Below are positions 34,345-42,871 of a stretch of 64,000 nucleotides of DNA, piece by piece. The position numbers and the translations under genes were made by a program. The notes below the pieces were generated by a model, which was given only the letters and a program-made list of their open reading frames with translations, did no database searches and had not been told where the DNA came from. The first letter of the stretch is position 1. Every line of letters begins with the position of its first letter. The DNA comes from Myxococcales bacterium (GTDB taxonomy: Bacteria; Myxococcota_A; Polyangia; Polyangiales; Polyangiaceae), in contig SECP01000002.1 of the NCBI GenBank assembly GCA_004193285.1, forward strand, positions 62,001 to 126,000, read 5' to 3'.

Positions 34345-37300
34345 TCGACCGGCTCATCCACTTCTCCGTTCACCAGCGCATCCTGGTGCTCGTGCTCTCG
34401 GTCGTGTTCGTGGTGCTCGGGCTCATCGGAGCCAGCAAAGTACCGATCGACGCCGTGCCGGACGTCACGAACGTCCAAGTGCAGGTGCTCACCCCCGCGC
34501 CGGCGCTGGGCCCGGAGGACGTGGAGACTTACGTCTCCGTGCCGGTGGAGCGCGCCATGGCCGGCCTGCCCGGCTTGGAGGAGATTCGAAGCACCTCGCG
34601 TGCCGGCATTTCCGCGGTAACGGTCGTGTTTGGGGACGGGGTGGAGCTCTTCCGAGCGCGCCAGCTCGTGGCCGAGCGGCTGTCGATCGCGAAGCGCGAC
34701 ATTCCGCCCGAGTACGGCTCGCCGGAGCTCGGCCCGCCCACGGGCGCTTTGGGCGAGGTCTTTCAATTCGAGGTGAAGGGCAAAGCCAGCTTGATGGAGC
34801 GCCGCTCGGTGCTCGATTGGATCATCGTGCCCCGCTTGCGGCTCGTGCCGGGCGTGGTGGAGGTGAACACGATGGGCGGCGAGGCCAAGTCGCTCCAAGT
34901 GACGCTGGACCCCGCGCGCCTCAGCAACGCCCGCGTGGGCGTGCCGGAGGTTCTGTCGGCGCTTTCGCGCAACCATTTGGCCACCGGCGGCGCCTACCTG
35001 GTGGACGGGCGCGAGCACGTCACGGTGCGCGGCGAAGGCCGCATCAAGTCGCCGGAGGACCTCGGCTCGGTCGTGGTGGAGACGCGCGAGGGCACGACCC
35101 CGCTCTTCCTGCGTGATCTGGGCGAGATCGGCTACGAGGCGCTGGTGCGCTACGGCGCCGTGACGCGCGACGGCCGAGACGACGAAGCGGTGGTGGGCAT
35201 CGTGGTCATGCTCACGGGGGCCAACAGTGGGCAGGTCGTCTCCGCGGTGCGCGCGGAGGTGGAGGAGGTACAAAAGAGCCTACCGCCCGGCATTCGCATC
35301 GACGTCTACCAGGACCGCATGGATCTGGTGCAGCGCACCATCCACACGGTGAAGACCAACCTGCTGGAAGCGAGCGCGCTCGTGCTGCTCGTGCTGTTCG
35401 TGATGCTCGTCAGCTTCCGCGGCGGGGTCGTGGTGGCGATCGCGATCCCGCTCGCGCTGCTCGGCGCGTTTTTGGGCATGTGGCTGGGCGGGGTGCAGGG
35501 CAACCTCATCAGCCTCGGCGCCATCGACTTCGGGCTGGTGGTGGACGGCGCGATCATCATCGTCGAGAACGCCATCCGCCGCATGGCCGAGCGTCGCAAT
35601 GCGCTCGGCCGCCCGCTCACGGACGAAGAGCGGAAAGATACGGTCATCAGCTCCTCGATCGAGGTACGAAGCGCCACCGCCTTCGGCGAAGCCATCATCG
35701 CCCTCGTTTACTTGCCGATCGTGGCTCTGCAGAGCGTGGAGGGGCGCATGTTCCGGCCGATGGCGCTCACGGTGCTGTTCGCGCTGGCCACCGCCTTCGT
35801 GCTCTCGCTCACCCTCGTACCCGCGCTCGCGTCGCTGCTGCTCCCGCGCGACGCGAAGGACAGAGAGAGCCCCATCGTCCACGGCGCGCTCAAGATTTAC
35901 CGGCCCGTGCTGCGCTGGGCGACCCATCGCCCCATCTTCGTGATGCTCGCGGCGCTCGCGGCCTTCTGTATCACGATCGCGATCGGCTCCCGCATGGGCC
36001 GCGAGTTCTTGCCCCAGCTGGACGAAGGAACCCTCATCGCGGAGATGGTCCGCCTGCCTTCCGTATCGCTGGCCCAGTCGCTGGATTCGACCCGTCAGAC
36101 CGAGAAGGTGCTGCTGAGCTTTCCGGAGGTAAAGAGCGTCGTGACCCGCACCGGCCGCGCGGAGGTCGCGGTGGACCCGATGGGCATCAACATGAGTGAT
36201 GTCTGGATCCTGCTCAACCCTCGCGACACTTGGAAGACCGCGAGCCATCGCGAAGGCTTGATCGAAGCGTTCGACAAGCGCCTGGTGGACGAGGTACCGG
36301 CGGCCGGCTTTTCCTACACCCAGCCGATCGAGATGGCGTCGAACGAGCTGCTCTCCGGCTTCTCCTCGGACCTCGCGATCGACATCTACGGGTCGGACTT
36401 GACGGCGCTGCGCAAGAGCAGCGAGGCAATGGTGCGGACTCTCCGGCAAATCAAGGGAGCGCGGGACGTGCGAGCCGAGCAGATCGCCGGTCTCAACGTG
36501 CTCACGGTCAAGGCGGACCGCATGGCCATCGGCCGTCAAGGCTTGGACGAGAAAGCGGTGCTGGATACGGTCGCCGCCATCGGCGGCGTACAAGTCGGTG
36601 AGATCGTCGAGGGCTCCGCGCGCTACCCCATCACCGTGCGCTTCGACGCAAAGACGCGCGAGAGCCAGGACCAGCTCGCGGCTTTGCCGGTGCGCACGCC
36701 GAGCGGCGCGCTCGTACCCCTCGCCCAGCTTTCCAGCATCGACGTCGCGCCGGGCCCTTCCCAGATCAGCCGCGCGCGTCTGCAGCGCCGCGTCACCGTG
36801 CAGGTCAACGTGCGCGGGCGGGACATCGGTAGCTTCGTGGACGAAGCCAAAGCCGCGGTCGAAAAGGCGGTCAAGCTGCCGGTCGGCTACTTTACGGTGT
36901 GGGCCGGTGAGTACGAGAGGCTTCAGAGCGCGACCCAGCAGCTCGCGGTGGTCGTGCCCATCTCGCTGGCCGTCATCCTCGTCTTGCTGATCGCTACGTT
37001 CGGCAAAGTCCGGCCCGCTCTGCTGATCTTCGCCAACGTGCCCATGAGCGTTTCTGGCGGAATTTTAGCGCTCTTGGCGCGCGACCTCACGTTCAGCATC
37101 TCGGCCGGCATCGGCTTCATCGCGCTCTTCGGGGTCGCGGTGCTCAACGGTCTCGTGCTCGTTTCCAGCATCGAGCACCTCGTCGCGCAGGGCGCCAGCA
37201 TCGACGACGCGGTAGAGCAAGGCGCGACCCATCGCCTCCGCCCCGTGCTCACCACCGCCATGGTTGCTTCCCTGGGCTTCCTGCCGATGGCGCTCGCCAA

Positions 37301-37448
37301 CGGCGCGGGCGCGGAAGTGCAGCGCCCCCTCGCGACGGTCGTCATCGGTGGCCTCATCACCTCCACCCTCCTCACCCTGGTGGTGCTGCCGAGCGCCTAC
37401 CGCTGGCTGCTCACTCCGAAAGCGGCCAGGGTCGCCGCCTCCAGCTAG
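34341..37448 (+). CDS. czcA: Heavy-metal efflux RND pump (CzcA type)
   Basis: The 1035-aa protein starts at TTG 34341, which overlaps the adaptor stop. It is a proton-driven inner membrane pump of the HME-RND family with twelve predicted TM helices and two large periplasmic loops. The TM4 signature is AIDFGLVVDGAIIIVEN with Asp396, Asp402 and Glu409, matching Asp402/Asp408/Glu415 of CzcA. That is the pattern of Co/Zn/Cd-type pumps; CusA-like Cu/Ag pumps carry a different TM4. The expected neighbours are the adaptor upstream and the TolC-like channel at 27762-29099. Substrate beyond divalent metals is not determined. Confidence 0.93.
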   Translation: MIDRLIHFSVHQRILVLVLSVVFVVLGLIGASKVPIDAVPDVTNVQVQVLTPAPALGPEDVETYVSVPVERAMAGLPGLEEIRSTSRAGISAVTVVFGDGVELFRARQLVAERLSIAKRDIPPEYGSPELGPPTGALGEVFQFEVKGKASLMERRSVLDWIIVPRLRLVPGVVEVNTMGGEAKSLQVTLDPARLSNARVGVPEVLSALSRNHLATGGAYLVDGREHVTVRGEGRIKSPEDLGSVVVETREGTTPLFLRDLGEIGYEALVRYGAVTRDGRDDEAVVGIVVMLTGANSGQVVSAVRAEVEEVQKSLPPGIRIDVYQDRMDLVQRTIHTVKTNLLEASALVLLVLFVMLVSFRGGVVVAIAIPLALLGAFLGMWLGGVQGNLISLGAIDFGLVVDGAIIIVENAIRRMAERRNALGRPLTDEERKDTVISSSIEVRSATAFGEAIIALVYLPIVALQSVEGRMFRPMALTVLFALATAFVLSLTLVPALASLLLPRDAKDRESPIVHGALKIYRPVLRWATHRPIFVMLAALAAFCITIAIGSRMGREFLPQLDEGTLIAEMVRLPSVSLAQSLDSTRQTEKVLLSFPEVKSVVTRTGRAEVAVDPMGINMSDVWILLNPRDTWKTASHREGLIEAFDKRLVDEVPAAGFSYTQPIEMASNELLSGFSSDLAIDIYGSDLTALRKSSEAMVRTLRQIKGARDVRAEQIAGLNVLTVKADRMAIGRQGLDEKAVLDTVAAIGGVQVGEIVEGSARYPITVRFDAKTRESQDQLAALPVRTPSGALVPLAQLSSIDVAPGPSQISRARLQRRVTVQVNVRGRDIGSFVDEAKAAVEKAVKLPVGYFTVWAGEYERLQSATQQLAVVVPISLAVILVLLIATFGKVRPALLIFANVPMSVSGGILALLARDLTFSISAGIGFIALFGVAVLNGLVLVSSIEHLVAQGASIDDAVEQGATHRLRPVLTTAMVASLGFLPMALANGAGAEVQRPLATVVIGGLITSTLLTLVVLPSAYRWLLTPKAARVAASS

Positions 37449-37508
37449 CGCTTCTCTTCGCGGGCGCGGGCGCCGCCGAGCACCGCGGAGCCCGCCGCGC
37501 CGCGCGCT

Positions 37509-37919
37509 ATGTCCATGGACTCACGGAAAAATCTCGCCGTCGTTGACTCGACGCGCGAGCGGTGGCGCCTTGAGGCTCTGTCTAGCCGTCCCTTTCCCGC
37601 CGAGACCGTTCGCGACCTGATTGGCATCGCTCGCCTGCTGTATCGCACGTGGTCCTCCTCGAACCGGACAGACACGCGCTTACCCACGCTGGTCGCCATC
37701 GGTAAGGATTTGCAGCAGTCACTGGCGCTGTCGCGCGGCAGTAAGCCCGGCTCTCGTCAGTACCGAGAGGCGTGGCAGCTGGCGGAGCTTGCCACGCGCA
37801 AGCTCGGCTACATCGTGGACGCCTACGTCGGGGTCAAGCCGCTGATCACGGCCGCCTTCGATCGAGTGGACGAGACGGCGGGAGACGACAAAGTCGCTAA
37901 AGCCCGCCGTCGCTCGTGA
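37509..37919 (+). CDS. Hypothetical alpha-helical protein
   Basis: The protein has 136 aa from ATG 37509. It is soluble and mostly helical, with a central Arg/Leu-rich part (LIGIARLLYRTWSSSNRTDTRLPTL) and a basic C-terminus (KVAKARRRS). No signal, TM segment or known motif was recognised. It lies 60 bp after the pump gene on the same strand, so it could be read on the same mRNA, but nothing in it suggests metal binding (no Cys or His). Confidence 0.55.
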   Translation: MSMDSRKNLAVVDSTRERWRLEALSSRPFPAETVRDLIGIARLLYRTWSSSNRTDTRLPTLVAIGKDLQQSLALSRGSKPGSRQYREAWQLAELATRKLGYIVDAYVGVKPLITAAFDRVDETAGDDKVAKARRRS

Positions 37920-37925
37920 GCTCGC

Positions 37926-38864
37926 TCAGCCTGGCACGAATACGAGCCGCTCTTCGGGCTCCAGATTCCAAGCTTCGGCTACCTGGCTGAGCGGCAGGCT
38001 CCGAAATGGAGCATGAAAGCCCGCGCCCGGCGCGGCAGCGAGGAGCTCGTCCGCCCCCGCCAAGAGCTCCTTCACGGAGAGGCTCCCGATCCCGCTTCCG
38101 AGCAGCTCGATGCCGGTGCTGCGAAGCCTATCCCCTCTCAGCGGGATCTCGTCCCCGGCCGCCGTTCCCACCTGGACGAAGCGCAGCCGAGGCTCCCCGG
38201 ATCTCGAGCCTCGGCCTTCCGTCGCGGCTCGCAAGACTCTCACCGCCGGATCTCCCCAAAGGAAGTCGAGGACGACGTCCACTCCCTGGTCGAACTGAGC
38301 CCGAAGGAGCGCCTCGTCTTCCAGGTGGAGCTTCACGTCCGCGTCGAGCGCCTCCAGCTTGGCCCGGTTGCGACCGAGCGCGATGACTTTGCCCGCGCCG
38401 AAGAACCGCGCGGTTTGGAGCGCCATTCTTCCCGCCGCGCCGGTCGCCCCGTTCACGAGCACGACGCCGCCCTTGGGGAACGGAGCGCGACGAGACAGCG
38501 CGACCCACGAAGCGAGGCCGGACGTCGCGATCGTCGCCGCCTGCTCGTCCGACAGCGACTCGGGCACCGGCACCGTCATGCCCGCCATCGCGACCGCCTG
38601 CTGCGCCATCGAGCCGAAGGGCGCCTTCGGAAAGAGAAAGTAGACGCGCTTCCCCGAAGGGTCCGTGCCCACGCCGTCGACTCCCGGAACGAAGCCTGCG
38701 CTTGCGCCGCTGGCGTAGTGGCGGCCCGACGCCAGCGCCCTGACGATGGGGCTGAGCGCCGCCGCGTGAACTCGAACGACCGTCTCGCCCTCGCCGGCTT
38801 CCGGCTCACGGAAGTTCCCGTAGGTGGGGGCGGCGCCGAACTTTTCTACGATTGCTGCCTTCAT
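37926..38864 (-). CDS. Quinone reductase-like MDR-family oxidoreductase
   Basis: The protein has 312 aa from ATG 38864 (MKAAIVEKFG, the usual start of this family); ATG 38876 adds four residues. It is a zinc-independent medium-chain dehydrogenase. Seen: the N-terminal GroES-like fold with VPGVDGVGTDPSGKRVYF, and the nucleotide-binding segment VLVNGATGAAGRMALQTARFFGAGKVIALGRN with AxxGxxG. The catalytic zinc Cys/His of alcohol dehydrogenases are absent. It probably reduces quinones or enones with NADPH. It is divergent from a LysR regulator with 58 bp between starts, which makes it the likely target of that regulator. Confidence 0.85.
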   Translation of the reverse strand: MKAAIVEKFGAAPTYGNFREPEAGEGETVVRVHAAALSPIVRALASGRHYASGASAGFVPGVDGVGTDPSGKRVYFLFPKAPFGSMAQQAVAMAGMTVPVPESLSDEQAATIATSGLASWVALSRRAPFPKGGVVLVNGATGAAGRMALQTARFFGAGKVIALGRNRAKLEALDADVKLHLEDEALLRAQFDQGVDVVLDFLWGDPAVRVLRAATEGRGSRSGEPRLRFVQVGTAAGDEIPLRGDRLRSTGIELLGSGIGSLSVKELLAGADELLAAAPGAGFHAPFRSLPLSQVAEAWNLEPEERLVFVPG

Positions 38865-38904
38865 GGCCTTCACCATGCGGCTTGGAGCATCATCGCTCCA
38901 CTGC

Positions 38905-38924
38905 ATGATAAGCATATCCATCAT
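38905..38924. promoter_or_regulatory. Likely LysR operator in the divergent promoter
   Basis: ATGAT-N10-ATCAT is a perfect inverted repeat with an AT-rich centre (AAGCATATCC), standing out from the GC-rich surroundings. It overlaps the start codon of the LysR gene and is 40 bp upstream of the reductase start. The T-N11-A core of LysR-type sites can be fitted to it. Autoregulation together with control of the reductase is the usual arrangement for such a divergent pair. Confidence 0.55.
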
Positions 38925-39873
38925 GCCTAGCGTTCATGATGTAGCCACGGTCGACTTGAACCTCATCCGAGTCATGGGCGCGCTGCTCGACGAGCGGCAC
39001 CTCACGCGCGCCGGCAAACGGCTAGGCCTGAGCCAGTCTGCAACGAGCCATGCCCTCAGCCGACTACGGCGGGTCTTCGGGGACCCTCTATTCGTTCGAA
39101 CCTCCCGCGGCCTCACGCCCACGCCGCGCGCGCACGAGCTCGCGGCTCCGGTCGGTGAGGCGCTGCTCGCCCTCGGCCGCTGCTTCCGCGAGCAGCCTGG
39201 GTTCGAGGCCGCCAGCGCAGCGCGCAGCTTCAGCGTTGCGACCTCAGACTATGGCTCCTTCGTCCTCGCGCCGAAGCTGATCGAGCTCGTCGCCCACGGC
39301 GCACCCAACGTGGACTTGTGGCTCCGCGCGGTAGGCGCGCCGTTCGAAGAGCAGCTCTCGCGCGGCGACGTGGACGTGGTGGTCGTGCCAGCGCGCAAGA
39401 GCGAGCTCCCGGCCGGCATCCGCTCACGCCGGCTGTACCGGGAGCGTCTCGTCTGCCTCGTTCGGAAAGATCACCCCCAGGTCAAGAAGCGCCTCCACCT
39501 CGCGGCTTGGACCTCCATGCGGCACGTCTTGGTCGCTCCCAACGGCACCCCCGGCGGCGTGGTGGACGCAGCGCTGACGGAGCTCGGAGCACGCCGCCGC
39601 GTGGCGGTGGCAGTGCCGCACTTCCTCCTCGCCCCGCACGTGGTCGCCGAGTCCGATCTCATCGTTACGGTCGGCGAACGGGTCGCGGCGGCGTTTGCGC
39701 AGCTCCTTCCACTCCGCGTGGTCGAGCCGCCGGTGAAGCTCCCGACCTTTGACCTGCGCATGTACTGGCACGAGCGCCTCCATCGGGACCCAGCTCAGCA
39801 GTGGTTCCGGGAAGTGGTCCGCCGTTCAGCAGAGCCAACGGAGGCAGCCAGAGCTACGCCCGGCCGCGCGTGA
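38923..39873 (+). CDS. LysR-family transcriptional regulator
   Basis: The protein has 316 aa from ATG 38923 ([19 protein letters not shown]); in-frame ATGs upstream give a longer N-terminus that would run through the operator. The winged helix-turn-helix is clear: [20 protein letters not shown] and [17 protein letters not shown], followed by FGDPLFVR and GLTPTPRA. The effector domain occupies the rest. The best guess for its target is the divergent quinone reductase. Its last 20 bp overlap the end of the convergent arginase-family gene. Confidence 0.9.
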   Translation: MPSVHDVATVDLNLIRVMGALLDERHLTRAGKRLGLSQSATSHALSRLRRVFGDPLFVRTSRGLTPTPRAHELAAPVGEALLALGRCFREQPGFEAASAARSFSVATSDYGSFVLAPKLIELVAHGAPNVDLWLRAVGAPFEEQLSRGDVDVVVVPARKSELPAGIRSRRLYRERLVCLVRKDHPQVKKRLHLAAWTSMRHVLVAPNGTPGGVVDAALTELGARRRVAVAVPHFLLAPHVVAESDLIVTVGERVAAAFAQLLPLRVVEPPVKLPTFDLRMYWHERLHRDPAQQWFREVVRRSAEPTEAARATPGRA

Positions 39874-40783
39874 GCGCTTCAGCGAGCGTCTGGGTCAAGG
39901 CGTGGCCGGCACGGCCGCCGGCGTCCAGCCGGGGATTATAGATGGTGACCTCGAGGCCGACCGATCTCCCCGAAGCGAGCGAAACCTCCAGCACTGCCCG
40001 CAGCTCCTCCCAGGTCAAGCCGCCCTCGATTCGGTAATCCACGGCCGGCATGAGCTCGTCGCTCAAGCAATCCGCGTCGATGTGAATGAAGAACCCGTCG
40101 AGCTCCGGGCGCGATAGACGAGCGACGGCGCGTTCAGCGGCGGCCCCGATGCCGAGCCGGCGCACCTCCGGCAGATCGAGCGCCAGTAGGTCCGACGGCA
40201 ACGCCTGACTCCGGTACTCGGCTTGCTCTTCGTGATCGCGGAAGCCGAACGCGACCGTGTCACTGCTGCGCACGAGCGGCGCCTTCTGCTCGAGGTTGGT
40301 CAACAGCGGAGGTCCGTACCCGGTGACGAAGGCCAGATCCATCGAAGCGGCCTCGCCATTGGGGTTCACCTCGGGCTGATAGAAGTCCGCGTGGCCGTCG
40401 ATGAACAGGAGCCCGTAGCGCCCCCGGCGCCGAAGCGCGAGCATCGAGCCGAGCACGATGGAACAGTCGCCGCCCAGCACGACCGGGTACTCACCTTCGC
40501 TGAGCACGCGCCCCACCGCGTCCGCGAGGCGCGGGCTCCACTCAGCGATGGCAGCGGCATTCAGCGTTTGGGTCGCGGGATCACGCTCCGTGGAATAAGG
40601 AGGCGTCGTCAGTCGCGCTGCGTGACGCGCTCCGATGCGCTCCAGCAGCCCGTGGCGAAGCAGCGCCGCGGGTAGCTCTTCCACACCGCTGGGCCGAAGC
40701 CCGAGGATCGATGGAGCCTCGATCACTGCGTAGCGATTCGGTTTTCGCTCTCCGACGCCGGCGTGGTGAGGTGGCATGCGCAT
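39854..40783 (-). CDS. Arginase/agmatinase family enzyme
   Basis: The protein has 309 aa from ATG 40783 (a second ATG two codons on is equivalent). It has the three metal-binding stretches of the ureohydrolase fold: GGDCSI, DGHADF and [11 protein letters not shown], with the Asp/His ligands for a dinuclear Mn site in place. Members hydrolyse arginine, agmatine or formiminoglutamate to urea or formamide. Substrate residues cannot be judged by eye. The reaction may connect with the amidase at 6485, which would act on formamide, but there is no genetic linkage. Confidence 0.82.
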   Translation of the reverse strand: MRMPPHHAGVGERKPNRYAVIEAPSILGLRPSGVEELPAALLRHGLLERIGARHAARLTTPPYSTERDPATQTLNAAAIAEWSPRLADAVGRVLSEGEYPVVLGGDCSIVLGSMLALRRRGRYGLLFIDGHADFYQPEVNPNGEAASMDLAFVTGYGPPLLTNLEQKAPLVRSSDTVAFGFRDHEEQAEYRSQALPSDLLALDLPEVRRLGIGAAAERAVARLSRPELDGFFIHIDADCLSDELMPAVDYRIEGGLTWEELRAVLEVSLASGRSVGLEVTIYNPRLDAGGRAGHALTQTLAEALTRGRA

Positions 40784-41001
40784 CGCGAAGCAATGTCCGG
40801 GCCATTGAGGACAGGGCCGCCCAACTGGCGTCAGCTCTTGCAGACCGCCGTCGGCGCTCGCACGAGCCTGACCGCGGCACCTGTCTCCGCCCCAGCAGCC
40901 TTCTGCGAGGTGAGCTGCGCGTTGGCAGCCCGCGGCTCGATGGTGCCCAATAGGCGCTCGAGTTCGACAGGCGTCGAGCGTGCACCTACGGTTCGTCGAG
41001 C

Positions 41002-41211
41002 TTACGGAGGCGCTGCTTGGCGTACGCTCCCCATACCGAGCGCGATGAGCAGCAAGATGGCCGCCGGCCACCCGCCGAAGACCACGAGCACGAGCGCGCC
41101 TGCACCCAGGATTACGGCGAGGATGATCAGAAGGACCGGAACCGCGACGCCACTGGGAGCGGACGTGGAGGGCTGTGATTGGGTTGAATCAGTATCGGCC
41201 ATGCTGCTCAT
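41002..41211 (-). CDS. Small two-helix membrane protein
   Basis: The protein has 69 aa from ATG 41211 (an ATG at 41202 is the alternative). After a Ser/Thr/Pro-rich lead, residues about 26-50 and 51-66 form two hydrophobic segments ([20 protein letters not shown] and [14 protein letters not shown]). The open frame upstream to 41385 is only the 10-bp repeat translated and is not part of the gene. No family was recognised. Confidence 0.5.
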   Translation of the reverse strand: MSSMADTDSTQSQPSTSAPSGVAVPVLLIILAVILGAGALVLVVFGGWPAAILLLIALGMGSVRQAAPP

Positions 41212-41239
41212 AAGCAAAGGGCGTGCGCGGTCCCTCGGC

Positions 41240-41350
41240 GTCGCTGGGCCGTCGCTCGGCGTCGCTCGGCGTCGCTCGGCGTCGCTCGGCGTCGCTCGGC
41301 CGTCGCTCGGCGTCGCTCGGTGTCGCTCGGCGTCGCTCGGCGTCGACTGC
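41240..41350. repeat. 10-bp tandem repeat in a divergent promoter region
   Basis: The unit GTCGCTCGGC occurs nine times nearly perfectly, with degenerate copies at both ends and one extra C near the middle. It fills the space between the start of the small membrane protein (minus strand) and the M15 peptidase gene (plus strand, start 41407). The period is close to one helical turn, so each copy presents the same face of the DNA. Translated in any frame it gives a meaningless Ser/Arg/Ala pattern. Confidence 0.85.
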
Positions 41351-41406
41351 GCGTGTCGCGAATTTGTGGGGGCTGCGTGCGGCACCTGGTCGAGCGCCCT
41401 GGGGCG

Positions 41407-42396
41407 ATGGTACGTTGGGCTTCGTTGTTCGAACGTTCATCGCTGGCATGGCTCGGGGGCGTTGCCCTGCTGGCGTGCGAAGGACTCCCGGAGCAGGTCG
41501 CAAAGGCGGACCTAGCCGCGCCCCCGATGCCCAGCGCGTCCTCGCCCAGCGCGTCCTCGCCCAGCGCGCCCTCGCCCAGCGCGTCCTCGCCCAGCGCGTC
41601 CTCGCCCAGCGCGCCCTCGCCCAGCGCGTCCTCGCCCAGCGCGCCCTCGCCCAGCGCGCCCTCGCCCCGCATGGCCGCTCAGGTGGCGCTCACGGCTACT
41701 CCAGCCGCCGCCGTGACGCACGCGGCGGTGATTGCGCCACCATCAGCGCCGACGCCTTCGATCGAGCCGACCTCGCACTGCAACGAGCAAGCACCGCAGT
41801 CGTTTTTGATGGACGCTCACTTCGATTCGTTTTTTGCGGCGGGCGGCAGTGCTCGCGAGTGGAAGCGAGTGTTGGAAAAGGCGGTGCGCTATCGCACCCA
41901 GGAGTACGGCTACGTCAAAGGTTTCGGCGACAAGGCGTGGAACGCGAGCACCCCGAGCGACCAAGCGAGCGTGGTCACGTTCTTCGGCGTGCCCGTCTCG
42001 ATCCACCGCCGCGTCGCGCCGGCGCTTTCGTGCGTGGAGACGGCCATCCGCGCGCGCTGTGCGGACGAGGCTTATCAGCCCTACGTGCTGTCGGGGCTGC
42101 GCAAGCGAAACACCTACGTCAACGGTGAGGCCTCCAACCATGTCTACGGCATTGCCATCGACGTGGACCCGACGCGCAACCCGTGTTGCGGCTGCATCGG
42201 AGAGTGGCACGACAGCGAGCGGTGCCGGAACGACAAGAGCAAGTTCGAGCGCATGGACATGCCGCGCTGCTGGGTCACCGAGTTCGAGCGCTTCGGCTTC
42301 TACTGGCTGGGCCACGGCAAGATCGAAGACACCATGCACTTCGAGTTTTTGGCGGATCCCAGCCAGATTGTGCGCCGCGCCGACGTCCTGAGGTAG
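41407..42396 (+). CDS. M15-family peptidase (D,D-carboxypeptidase-like) lipoprotein
   Basis: The protein has 329 aa from ATG 41407 (MVRWASLFERSSLAWLGG, lipobox LLAC). After the lipid Cys a tether of nine PSASS/PSAPS units connects to a globular domain. The zinc site reads NHVYGIAIDVDP (His and Asp of SxHxxGxAxD, with Asn for the first Ser) and DTMHFEF (second His). VanY/VanX-like enzymes cut the D-Ala-D-Ala end or related peptide bonds in peptidoglycan. The lipid anchor puts it in the periplasm at the wall. The CCGC-rich CNPCCGCIGEWHDSERC segment adds two to four Cys that could form disulfides. Specificity is undetermined. Confidence 0.82.
   Translation: MVRWASLFERSSLAWLGGVALLACEGLPEQVAKADLAAPPMPSASSPSASSPSAPSPSASSPSASSPSAPSPSASSPSAPSPSAPSPRMAAQVALTATPAAAVTHAAVIAPPSAPTPSIEPTSHCNEQAPQSFLMDAHFDSFFAAGGSAREWKRVLEKAVRYRTQEYGYVKGFGDKAWNASTPSDQASVVTFFGVPVSIHRRVAPALSCVETAIRARCADEAYQPYVLSGLRKRNTYVNGEASNHVYGIAIDVDPTRNPCCGCIGEWHDSERCRNDKSKFERMDMPRCWVTEFERFGFYWLGHGKIEDTMHFEFLADPSQIVRRADVLR
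41530..41664 (+). repeat. 15-bp tandem repeat coding the tether of the M15 lipoprotein
   Basis: Nine units of CCCAGCGCGTCCTCG (variant CCCAGCGCGCCCTCG) encode the PSASS/PSAPS tether. The period is a multiple of three, so copy number can change without breaking the reading frame, only changing tether length. Confidence 0.9.
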
Positions 42397-42736
42397 CACG
42401 CGGCCCGCCAACCAAGCCGCTCGCATCCCCCATCAGCAGCGAGCAGCGCGGCTCCAAAGCGCGCATCCAACTCCGCTTCTTCATCGCCATGGGAGATGGG
42501 TTCTGTCGTCGCCGCCCGACGTATGGAACGGTACTAAATTTACTGAATAATATCGCGGCACCAACGCGTCCTCGTGAAGATGTACCGATCCGCACATCCC
42601 AGCTCGAGGCAGGGACGTCCTCAATCGCTCTCCGCCTTGGCGAATGAAAGAGCCTATGGAGCCTTACCTTGGCGCGTGAGAGGAGAAGTCAGTCTCCGAT
42701 AAAGTGGCGTGAGCAGCGATGCCTTCGGCGCACGCT

Positions 42737-42871
42737 CCGCGAGGTCCCGCTACGCGCGAGGTACCGCTACGCGCGAGGCACCGCTCGGCGCCACGTACCG
42801 CTCGGCGCCACGTACCGCTCGGCGCCACGTACCGCTCGGCGCCACGTACCGCTCGGCGCCACGTGGGCTCG
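42737..42871. repeat. 17-bp tandem repeat array, left
   Basis: Eight adjacent units fit the pattern GCGC(C/G)A(C/G)GT(A/T)CCGCT(A/C)(C/G). Four of them are identical copies of GCGCCACGTACCGCTCG, and the last is one base short. As 17 is not a multiple of three, the array reads open in several frames with the same peptide motif shifted, so it is not coding. Confidence 0.85.

Noticed and set aside
34307..35273. Long frames on both strands over the CzcA-type gene
   Set aside because: They are shadows of the pump gene in GC-rich DNA, with no homology or domain pattern.
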